Below, piece by piece: positions 1-5,278 of a stretch of DNA of 9,027 bases. The DNA comes from Chloroflexota bacterium (GTDB lineage Bacteria > Chloroflexota > Dehalococcoidia > DSTF01 > JACRBR01), in the NCBI GenBank assembly GCA_016213125.1, contig JACRBR010000171.1, positions 1-9,027 on the forward strand, read 5' to 3'. A program made the position numbers and the translations under genes. Position 1 is the first letter of the stretch, and the number at the start of each line of letters is the position of its first letter. The notes beneath the pieces are model-generated. The model searched no databases. It was not told where the DNA came from and was given only the letters and a program-made list of their open reading frames with translations.

Positions 1-805
1 CGTACCGCCACGCGGCGATCGTGTTGGCCGTAGCCAGGCCGAAGTCGTTGTGGCCGTGGTACTCCAGCTCGGCGCCCGTTTCCTGCCGCAGCACCGTGAA
101 CAGGCGCGGCACGCCCCACGGCAGCGCCGCGTACGGGTCGGGGCTGCCCCAGCCGATCGTGTCGCAGATGCGGAACTTCGCGATGCCTTTGCTCACGTCC
201 AGCACCCGCTGCATGAACGGGATCACCCAGCCGTAGATGTCGGCGCGCGTGCAGTCTTCCAGGTGCACCCGCGGCACGATGTTGTTCTCGAGCGCCGTCA
301 CGATCGGCTGCAGGTACTTCTCGATCGCGTCTTCCTTCGATGCGTACCCCAGCTTGTCGAAGATGTGGTGGTCGGAGGCCGAGGCCAGCATCCCCGTCTC
401 TTTCACCTTCCCCTGCGACACCTCGACCAGCAGCTTTATGTCCTTCGGTGTCGCCCGCGTCCACGTCGTCACGCGCGGCCACTCGTACCCGCGCTCCAGC
501 AGCTTCTCCAGCGTCCAGACGTCGCGCTTCTGGTAGATGAAGGCCTCGATGGCGTAGATGGCACCGCTGTTGTTGTCCAGCTTGTGCAGCAGGTCGTAGT
601 ACTTCAGCCGCGTCTCCGCCGGGAAGATGGCGATGCGGCTGTCCTGCGCGCCGTCCCGAAGCGTCGTATCGGTGATCAGCTTCGGCAGCGCGTCCTCGGC
701 AGCCGTCGGCGGGACGACGGGTTCCGCCTCCAGCGTGACCGGTGGCAGCTGGCCCTGGAAGTTGTGGTACACGCGCTCGGTGTTGACCTTCGTGGCGACG
801 ACCAT
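1..805 (-). CDS. HMGL/pyruvate-carboxyltransferase family enzyme, (Re)-citrate/homocitrate synthase-like (3' end outside window)
   Basis: This is the first 268 codons of a DRE-TIM metallolyase, a family that joins acetyl-CoA to a 2-oxoacid (2-isopropylmalate, homocitrate, citramalate or (Re)-citrate synthase). The signature DTTLRDG is at residues 46-52, and the metal-binding HxH motif (HGHNDFG, H250/H252) is near the cut edge. The middle of the protein (DNNSGAIYAIEAF, KETGMLASASDHHIF, HLEDCTRADIYGWVIPF, RICDTIGWG) reads like the (Re)-citrate/homocitrate synthase-like branch rather than ordinary LeuA, which has DTTLRDGEQSPG. That subfamily call is from memory of family sequences and is tentative. 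The start is fixed by AGGAGGT seven bases before ATG (805-803). About 40 residues precede the catalytic barrel. The gene faces the membrane-protein gene at 1006 across a divergent intergenic region. Family assignment is firm; substrate is not. Confidence 0.85.
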   Translation of the reverse strand, partial: MVVATKVNTERVYHNFQGQLPPVTLEAEPVVPPTAAEDALPKLITDTTLRDGAQDSRIAIFPAETRLKYYDLLHKLDNNSGAIYAIEAFIYQKRDVWTLEKLLERGYEWPRVTTWTRATPKDIKLLVEVSQGKVKETGMLASASDHHIFDKLGYASKEDAIEKYLQPIVTALENNIVPRVHLEDCTRADIYGWVIPFMQRVLDVSKGIAKFRICDTIGWGSPDPYAALPWGVPRLFTVLRQETGAELEYHGHNDFGLATANTIAAWRY

Positions 806-863
806 GGTGGGACCTCCTCGGGAACCGGCTAGGTGGCTCCTCGAATCTGCAAGTGGGCGTCCG

Positions 864-888
864 GTCTATGGACAGTATTGTTATAGAC
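864..888. promoter_or_regulatory. Inverted repeat in AT-rich island, candidate promoter/operator
   Basis: The half-sites GTCTAT (864-869) and ATAGAC (883-888) are perfect inverted repeats separated by 13 bases. A further TATAGAT (889-895) follows directly, giving three copies of a TCTAT/ATAGA element. The stretch 864-896 is the only AT-rich DNA in this GC-rich gap. It lies about 60-90 bases upstream of the minus-strand acyltransferase start, where a promoter and operator would be expected. TATAAC- or AATACT-like -10 hexamers can be read on the minus strand, but no convincing -35 is seen. A regulator cannot be named. Confidence 0.35.
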
Positions 889-936
889 TATAGATACCCG
901 GGCGGGGAAGGCCCCGTACGGCGCGCCGGGCGAGTC

Positions 937-952
937 GTAACACGCTCGTAAC
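937..952 (+). promoter_or_regulatory. Direct repeat GTAAC-N6-GTAAC, candidate OmpR/PhoB/GlnR-family site
   Basis: Two identical GTAAC pentamers (937-941 and 948-952), each preceded by TC, are 11 bases apart, one helical turn. Head-to-tail half-sites with this pitch are typical of winged-helix OmpR/PhoB-family regulators, and the spacing resembles the GlnR box of actinobacteria. The pair sits about 55 bases upstream of the membrane-protein start at 1006. A TATGGT hexamer at 976-981 could be a -10. The assignment is by resemblance only. Confidence 0.35.
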
Positions 953-1005
953 CCGGTCCGCGCCGGCGGCGGCTCTATGGTACCGTGGCCCAAAGGTGGC
1001 CGCAC

Positions 1006-2064
1006 ATGATGTTGCGCTTCCTCGAATTGCGCCTCGTCCAACGGCGCTTGCTGACCCGAGCCGCCATCACGGTCGCACTGCTGGCGCTGCTCGCCTGGCG
1101 CATCGACTTCAGCGAGGCCGGCCGCGCCCTCCGCGACGCCGACTACGTCTTCATCATTCCCGCGCTGGCCTGTTTCGGTTTCGCCAAGTTGCTCGTCGCC
1201 CTGCGCTGGCGGGTCATGATGTCGACGTTCGCGCGCCTGCCGCTGATGCCGTTGTTTGGCATCCTCTGTGTGTCCAACCTCGCGAACAACGTCCTCCCCG
1301 CGCGGCTTGGGGATCTCATCCGCGTCCAGGTGCCCGCCCAGCGCTTCGGCATGTCCCGCGCGCGTCTGGCCGCCACCGTCTTCGCGACGGAGTCTCTGCT
1401 GGACGGCATCGCGCTCGGCGGGCTAGGCCTGATCGGGCTCGCGCTCATCGACCTGCAGGGCTTTCCGAGGGAGGTGTTCTGGGGTATCCTCGGGTTGCTC
1501 GCCGGGTGCCTAGTTGCCGTCATCCCGCTGTCGCACCTGAAGCTTGAGGGTGGCTGGACGGAGCGCAGCGCCGTCCAGCGGCTTCCCGACCGCGTGCGGC
1601 TCGCGCTGGAAGAGGCCGTCCCCGCCTTCCTCGACGGCCTCGCCGTCTTCCGCCACGGCCGCCTCGGTGCGCAGGCGATCGCGTTGTCGTTCGCGCTGTG
1701 GCTGCTGGAGGTCGCGATGTTCGTGCTGCTGGGCCTCGCCTTCGGCATCCATCTCTCGATGCCCGCGTGGATGGTGATCATGGTGGCCGCCAACCTTATC
1801 ACCGCCGTCCCCATCACGCCCTCCAACATCGGCGCGTACGAGGTCGCGATCACGGAGCTGCTGAAGGCGCTCGGCGTCGATGCGGGCGCTGCGGCCGGCT
1901 TCGCCATCGCGGCCCACGTGTTCAACATCTTCTGGATATCGGCCGCGGGCTTCGTCGCCATGTGGTCGCTCGGGCTCGGCCTCGACGACGTCTTCTCCTT
2001 TCGGGCGAAGGACCAGGCCCGCGCCTTCGACGAGACGCCGGAGACCGCCGGTGCGGCAGGTTGA
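1006..2064 (+). CDS. Integral membrane protein, lysylphosphatidylglycerol synthase TM region / UPF0104 family
   Basis: A 352-residue polytopic membrane protein with repeated hydrophobic stretches, such as AAITVALLALLAW, FWGILGLLAGCLVAVIPL and ALWLLEVAMFVLLGLAF. Two hallmarks of the UPF0104/LPG-synthase-TM family are visible: the NNVLPARLGDLIR segment at about residues 94-106 and PITPSNIGAYE at 269-279. In MprF this domain flips aminoacylated lipids. Stand-alone members are widespread and mostly uncharacterised, with roles suggested in lipid or glycan transfer across the membrane. No C-terminal aminoacyl-transferase domain follows. ATG at 1006 is preferred because AAGGTGG lies six bases before it; an in-frame GTG at 985 would add seven residues, and 1009 is a further option. 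The SDR gene follows 54 bases after the stop, so co-transcription is plausible. Family call is good; molecular substrate unknown. Confidence 0.85.
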   Translation: MMLRFLELRLVQRRLLTRAAITVALLALLAWRIDFSEAGRALRDADYVFIIPALACFGFAKLLVALRWRVMMSTFARLPLMPLFGILCVSNLANNVLPARLGDLIRVQVPAQRFGMSRARLAATVFATESLLDGIALGGLGLIGLALIDLQGFPREVFWGILGLLAGCLVAVIPLSHLKLEGGWTERSAVQRLPDRVRLALEEAVPAFLDGLAVFRHGRLGAQAIALSFALWLLEVAMFVLLGLAFGIHLSMPAWMVIMVAANLITAVPITPSNIGAYEVAITELLKALGVDAGAAAGFAIAAHVFNIFWISAAGFVAMWSLGLGLDDVFSFRAKDQARAFDETPETAGAAG

Positions 2065-2095
2065 CCGCGTGTCCCAGCGCTCGGGGTGTGCTCCA

Positions 2096-2121
2096 ATGTC
2101 ATTCGGGAGCGAAATGACATG
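2096..2121 (+). promoter_or_regulatory. Hairpin enclosing the SDR ribosome-binding site and start codon
   Basis: ATGTCATT (2096-2103) and AATGACAT (2113-2120) form a perfect 8-bp inverted repeat around the nine-base loop CGGGAGCGA. The loop carries the probable Shine-Dalgarno sequence GGGAG, and the first two bases of the SDR start codon (ATG 2119-2121) are inside the 3' arm. In RNA this could modulate translation initiation; in DNA it could equally be a dimeric repressor operator. The geometry is seen directly; function is inferred. Confidence 0.45.
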
Positions 2122-3090
2122 ACATCACCAGCATCCAAAGCGGCCTTCGGGCACCGCTCGACCGCGCTCGAGGTGATCGCCGGGCACGACCTCTCCGGCC
2201 GCGCCGCCATCGTCACAGGCGGGGCCTCCGGCATCGGTGTCGAGACCGTGCGGGCGCTGGCGACGGCCGGGGCGCGTGTCACCATCGCCACGCGCGATCT
2301 CGCGAAGGCGAATGCCATGGCGGAGACCCTCCGCGGCGAGACCGGGAGTGATGCCGTTGAAGCCGCGCTGCTCGACCTCGGCTCCCTCGCCTCCGTGCTC
2401 GCGTTCGTCGAGGGCTACCTGGCCGGGCACAGCCAGTTGCACCTGCTCATCAACAACGCGGGCATCATGGCGACGCCGTTCGGCCACACGGCTGATGGCT
2501 TCGAGCTGCAGTTCGGCACCAACCACGTCGGCCACTTCGCGCTGACCACCGGGCTGCTCCCAGCGCTGAGGGCCGCAGGCAGGGGCGCCTCGAAGGCCCG
2601 CGTGGTGTCGCTGTCGTCCATCGGCCACCGCCGCTCCGACATCCACTACGACGACCTGAACTTCGAGCGCAGGCCCTACGACCCGTTCGCCGCGTACGGA
2701 CAGTCGAAGACCGCGAACGCGTTGTTTGCCGTCGGCCTGACGCAGCGGTACGCCGCCGAGGGCATCACCTCGAACGCCGTTATGCCGGGCGGCATCCTTA
2801 CCGGCCTGCAGAAGCACATGCCGCGCGAGCAGCAGATAGCGGCGGGCTGGTTCGACGAGCAGGGCAATATCAATCCGCGGTTCAAGAGCACCGAGCAGGG
2901 CGCGGCGACCTCAATCTGGGCTGCTGTCTCGCCGGAACTGGAAGGTGTGGGCGGGCTCTACCTGGAGGACTGCGCCGTGGCCGTGCCGTGGATCGAAGGT
3001 CGCCCGTTCTCCGGCTATATGGGGTACGCCCTCGACCCCGACAACGCCGAGCGCCTCTGGTCGGTGTCGGAGCAACTCATCGCCCGATAG
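2119..3090 (+). CDS. Short-chain dehydrogenase/reductase, retinol-dehydrogenase/WWOX-like classical SDR
   Basis: A 323-residue Rossmann-fold oxidoreductase. Cofactor and catalytic motifs are complete: TGGASGIG at 33-40 (TGxxxGxG), NNAG at 112-115, the SLSSIGHR serine segment at 164-171 and YGQSK at 193-197 (Tyr-x3-Lys). An arginine (R59) after the second strand suggests NADP(H) preference. The GTNHVGHF segment and a long C-terminus place it near the retinol dehydrogenase / WW-domain oxidoreductase / protochlorophyllide-reductase-like group; the physiological substrate cannot be read. ATG 2119 is chosen because GGGAG lies eight bases upstream; an in-frame GTG at 2086 would add eleven residues without homology to the family. 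It lies downstream of the membrane protein, probably in the same transcript, and converges with the CAP gene with only 16 bases between stop codons. Confidence 0.9.
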   Translation: MTSPASKAAFGHRSTALEVIAGHDLSGRAAIVTGGASGIGVETVRALATAGARVTIATRDLAKANAMAETLRGETGSDAVEAALLDLGSLASVLAFVEGYLAGHSQLHLLINNAGIMATPFGHTADGFELQFGTNHVGHFALTTGLLPALRAAGRGASKARVVSLSSIGHRRSDIHYDDLNFERRPYDPFAAYGQSKTANALFAVGLTQRYAAEGITSNAVMPGGILTGLQKHMPREQQIAAGWFDEQGNINPRFKSTEQGAATSIWAAVSPELEGVGGLYLEDCAVAVPWIEGRPFSGYMGYALDPDNAERLWSVSEQLIAR

Positions 3091-3106
3091 ATGGCCGGTA
3101 ACGCCG

Positions 3107-4174
3107 CTAGCCCGCGAGGTCCATCGCGCAGCGCACGGTGAGCGTCGCTTCGCGGGTGAAGTAGCAGCCGACGCCCGCGCGCGTGTAGACCGCGCCCATG
3201 ATCTGCGCGTAGTGCGAGGGGCTGTTCATCCACGCCTGCACGATGTCAGCGGGCGGCCAGCCGTTCGATCCCCACGCCAGCACCTCGCCCACCTGCACCG
3301 TGAACGGGAACCCCGCCGCTTCGACGCGCGATACCAGGGTGCTGCCGTCCGGCCCCGTGTGCGAGAACCAGTCGTTGTCCGCGAGCACCTTCGCGTAGTC
3401 CTTCGCCGCCCGCTCCAGCCGTGGCTCGACCGATAGCGGGCCCAGCCCCATCTGCGCGCGCCGCTGATTCACGAGCGACAACACCTCTGCCTCGAACGCC
3501 AGGTCGTAGTATCCGGTCCCGGCCTCGACCCTGCCGCTGCGAGGCGCGGGCGGCGGTACCGGCGTGGACGTAGGCGGAGGGGGCGGTGGCGGGGATGGGG
3601 GCGGAGCCGGTGTGTCCGTGGGCGCGGGTGCGGGAGGAGGGGCGGGCGGCGCTTCCGTCACGCCTTTCACGTACTCCGCGAAACGCGTCAGTTGGTCCGC
3701 CGCGATCATCGATTCTTCCAGCGTGGGCCCCGGGGCTTGCGCCGGCTGGGCCGGGAGATCCGCGATCCGCTCGAAGAAGTCGCGCGCCCGCTGGACCGCG
3801 TCCGCTGCCTTCAGGATCTCCGCCAGCGTGGGCGTCGGTGTCGCGATGCGCTCGAAGTAATCTTGCGCGCGCTGCACCTGGTCGGCGGCCACGAGCAACT
3901 CGGCGAGCGTCGGCGTGGGAGTGATGATGCGCGAGTAGAAGTCGCGCGCGCGCTCCACCTGGTCCGCCGCTATCAGGATCTCGCCGAGTGTGGGCGTTGG
4001 GGTGGCGGGGCCCGTGTTCAGCGCCAGCGCCCGCGAAACGCGCGTCGGCTCCGCGGCGGCGCGATGCGTCTTCACCTCCGCCTGTCCGCGGCTCAGGAAC
4101 ACCACCGCGACGGCGGAGAGCGCCGCCACGAAGAGAAAGAGCGTCACGCGTTCGACGAGCGTTCGTCCCGGCAC
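3107..4174 (-). CDS. Membrane-anchored CAP/SCP-domain protein with 27-residue repeats and proline-rich linker
   Basis: A 355-residue exported protein. A single N-terminal hydrophobic segment (about 10-27) should act as signal anchor. Residues 58-138 hold three 27-residue repeats that start TPTPTL and end in an amphipathic helix (AAD.VQRA.DFFERI); a fourth diverged copy is at about 150-172. A Pro-rich linker (about 175-212, including seven prolines in a row) leads to a CAP (SCP/PR-1, YkwD-like) domain at about 223-355. Putative CAP-cavity residues are H272 in SHTGPDGST, E297 in VGEVLAWG and H321 in WMNSPSHY; C337 and C349 could form a disulfide. GTG at 4174 is chosen because AAGGAGG (4181-4187) sits six bases upstream and the hydrophobic segment then lies at the N-terminus; reading back to 4339 gives a non-signal-like extension. 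Bacterial CAP proteins are extracytoplasmic and mostly of unknown activity. The gene lies 357 bases downstream of the sigma/anti-sigma pair. Confidence 0.85.
   Translation of the reverse strand: MPGRTLVERVTLFLFVAALSAVAVVFLSRGQAEVKTHRAAAEPTRVSRALALNTGPATPTPTLGEILIAADQVERARDFYSRIITPTPTLAELLVAADQVQRAQDYFERIATPTPTLAEILKAADAVQRARDFFERIADLPAQPAQAPGPTLEESMIAADQLTRFAEYVKGVTEAPPAPPPAPAPTDTPAPPPSPPPPPPPTSTPVPPPAPRSGRVEAGTGYYDLAFEAEVLSLVNQRRAQMGLGPLSVEPRLERAAKDYAKVLADNDWFSHTGPDGSTLVSRVEAAGFPFTVQVGEVLAWGSNGWPPADIVQAWMNSPSHYAQIMGAVYTRAGVGCYFTREATLTVRCAMDLAG
3620..3646 (+). other. Potential G-quadruplex in the sequence coding the CAP proline-rich linker
   Basis: Five runs of at least three G (3620-3622, 3626-3628, 3632-3634, 3639-3642 and 3644-3646), separated by one to four bases, meet the usual G3+ N1-7 pattern on the plus strand, the template strand for this minus-strand gene. 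Further G4-G5 runs at 3579-3583, 3591-3594 and 3597-3601 extend it. The run is largely explained by proline codons (CCN), so selection for structure is not shown. Confidence 0.5.
3761..4003 (-). repeat. Three tandem 81-bp coding repeats in the CAP gene
   Basis: Codons 58-84, 85-111 and 112-138 of the CAP protein are near-copies of one 27-residue unit: (T/I)PTPTL, then (A/G)E(I/L)L, two alanines and Asp, QVQRA-like, D(F/Y)(F/Y), and a closing RI. The phase is exact (T62, T89 and T116 start the TL). A diverged fourth unit is coded at 3659-3727, offset by an eight-residue Pro/Ala/Gln insertion. Each unit combines a Thr-Pro turn with a short predicted amphipathic helix. Confidence 0.85.
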
Positions 4175-4478
4175 AGCCAGCCTCCTTGCACCACCATCTC
4201 GTCCGCGCGCGCAGTGATGCTGCGAATGCGCAGCGTCGGCGCGCGAAGACCATGATGGCCATGGAGGGGCTGCCACTGGCATGAGAGAACACCGCAACGC
4301 GAAGCGCCGCGGCTCGCTGATGTTCCTCCTGTTTGACACCTAGGGGATCCGGAGCTGTTAACGCCTCGCGTCCACCGAATTGCGCCCTCTTCAGATTCAG
4401 AAGAGGGCGCGCCGAGGACGCGATTTTCGGTTCGTGACGGGTTCGGAACAGTGGGGATGAAGGCGACCCCGCAGCCCG
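4175..4478. other. Intergenic region between anti-sigma and CAP genes
   Basis: No gene is supported here. It contains the CAP ribosome-binding site (AAGGAGG, 4181-4187 read on the minus strand), a second minus-strand AGGAGG at 4325-4330 with no start codon at a usable distance, and the stem-loop at 4382-4410. Promoter hexamers for the CAP gene could not be identified with confidence. Confidence 0.5.
4382..4410. terminator. Perfect 11-bp stem-loop, possible terminator
   Basis: GCGCCCTCTTC (4382-4392) and GAAGAGGGCGC (4400-4410) are exact reverse complements around the seven-base loop AGATTCA. The element lies about 120 bases beyond the anti-sigma stop and upstream of the CAP gene, so on the minus strand it could end or attenuate the sigma/anti-sigma transcript. 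No T-run follows on either strand, so a factor-independent terminator is not certain; an RNA-processing or protein-binding site is an alternative. Confidence 0.5.
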
Positions 4479-4534
4479 CTGCAGACTACGAACTGCCAAC
4501 TGAGAACTGACGACTGACGACTGACGACTGCCTA
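4479..4534. repeat. Heptanucleotide tandem array A, eight units, ending at the anti-sigma stop codon
   Basis: Read on the plus strand in steps of seven from 4479, every unit starts with CT. The core is three perfect CTGACGA copies (4507-4527), flanked on the left by CTGCAGA, CTACGAA, CTGCCAA and CTGAGAA, and on the right by CTGCCTA. The last unit contains the complement of the anti-sigma TAG stop (4532-4534). The next bases recreate CCTACAA, the unit seen at 5886. Resembles the short tandemly repeated repetitive (STRR) heptamers known from cyanobacteria. Confidence 0.85.
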
Positions 4535-5278
4535 CAACCTCGCCGAGTAGACCGGCGCTGATGTCGGCTGCTCCACCCCTCCAGCCCGCTCGATGGTGAT
4601 CGCCACCGCCGTCGTTCCGGACGGATCGAACGACACGTCGGCCACAGCCACGCCGGCGTCGTCGTACTCCATCAGCCCCAGGCTCGTCGCCTCGCCCGCC
4701 GTGGATATCGACCACAGCTGGTACGCCTTCGCGGGCTCCAGCCGGGGCAGCGCCTCCCCCACGATCGATGCCCGGTCGCCTTCCAGAAGCACCACGTACC
4801 CCGCCGTGGCGCCCGTGTCCTGCAGCAGCGGCTTCACCGCGAGCACGTCCGTCGCGCCGCCGTCCGACCGCAGCGAGATGTTCCACGCCAGGAGTCCCGC
4901 CACGGCGATCAACAGCCCCGCCGCGATCGCCCCCCACGCATACGACGGCCGCCACTGCACCCGGGCCCGTGCCCCGTCCGGGCGAGCGCGCCCGTGCGCC
5001 AGCGCCACCGGCGGGTCGTGCAGGATCTGTTGTCTGTTGTCTGTTGTCTGTTCTCCCGCCGACGCGACAGCGGCGGCGATCCGCCCGCGCAGCGCGCGCG
5101 GAGGCACCATCGGCTCCACCGTCTCCGCCAGCGCGGATGCGACCACCCGTAGCTCGCGCGCCTTCGCCGCGTGTTCCGCGCACGTCGCAAGGTGCGCGCG
5201 CATCTGCGTCGCCTCTTCGTCTGGCAGCGCGTCCAACGCGTACGCACCCAGCAGCTCTTCCGCCTGCTCGCAGTTCAT
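4532..5278 (-). CDS. RskA-type membrane anti-sigma factor with N-terminal zinc-finger (ZAS) domain
   Basis: A 248-residue single-pass protein that should hold the neighbouring ECF sigma factor inactive at the membrane. The N-terminal anti-sigma domain (about 1-55) contains C3, GAYALDALPDEE at 11-22 and H29-x3-C33-x2-H36. The canonical ZAS motif is HxxxCxxC, so the last ligand is His here. A linker with the heptamer-coded stretch QTTDNRQQ follows at 77-84, then one transmembrane helix (about 113-133). The extracytoplasmic C-terminal half matches the anti-sigma-K (RskA) domain: YVVLLEG, AYQLWSISTAGEATSLG and TIERAGGVEQPTSAP. ATG overlaps the sigma stop in ATGA, indicating translational coupling and balanced synthesis. 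Regulation by intramembrane proteolysis is usual for RskA proteins but cannot be seen here. Naming as rskA orthologue is not justified. Confidence 0.9.
   Translation of the reverse strand: MNCEQAEELLGAYALDALPDEEATQMRAHLATCAEHAAKARELRVVASALAETVEPMVPPRALRGRIAAAVASAGEQTTDNRQQILHDPPVALAHGRARPDGARARVQWRPSYAWGAIAAGLLIAVAGLLAWNISLRSDGGATDVLAVKPLLQDTGATAGYVVLLEGDRASIVGEALPRLEPAKAYQLWSISTAGEATSLGLMEYDDAGVAVADVSFDPSGTTAVAITIERAGGVEQPTSAPVYSARL
5027..5054. repeat. Heptanucleotide tandem array B inside the anti-sigma coding sequence
   Basis: Plus-strand units CTGTTGT at 5027-5033, 5034-5040 and 5041-5047 are identical; a fourth, CTGTTCT (5048-5054), has one change. On the coding (minus) strand the unit is ACAACAG. 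It codes the linker residues around 76-84 between the zinc finger and the transmembrane helix. As 7 is not a multiple of 3, a change of one unit shifts the reading frame. Confidence 0.9.

Noticed and set aside
50..832. Plus-strand frame of 260 codons opposite the acyltransferase gene
   Set aside because: Arg/Val/His-rich antisense shadow; the minus strand gives a clear HMGL-family protein with a strong ribosome-binding site.
806..1005. T-box or other riboswitch leader for the acyltransferase gene
   Set aside because: The gap is short and no T-box consensus, specifier stem or terminator/antiterminator pair could be recognised.
3091..3106. Bidirectional terminator between the convergent SDR and CAP genes
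   Set aside because: Only 16 bases separate the stops and no stem-loop is present.
4175..4339. Extended N-terminus of the CAP protein starting at GTG 4339
   Set aside because: No ribosome-binding site, Arg/His-rich sequence ahead of the signal anchor, and a much better GTG with AAGGAGG at 4174.
3246..5183. Very long minus-strand open frame (645 codons) spanning the anti-sigma and CAP genes
   Set aside because: Translation is Arg/Gly/Ala-rich low complexity with no domain. It is the out-of-phase shadow of two recognisable proteins, a usual effect in GC-rich DNA.
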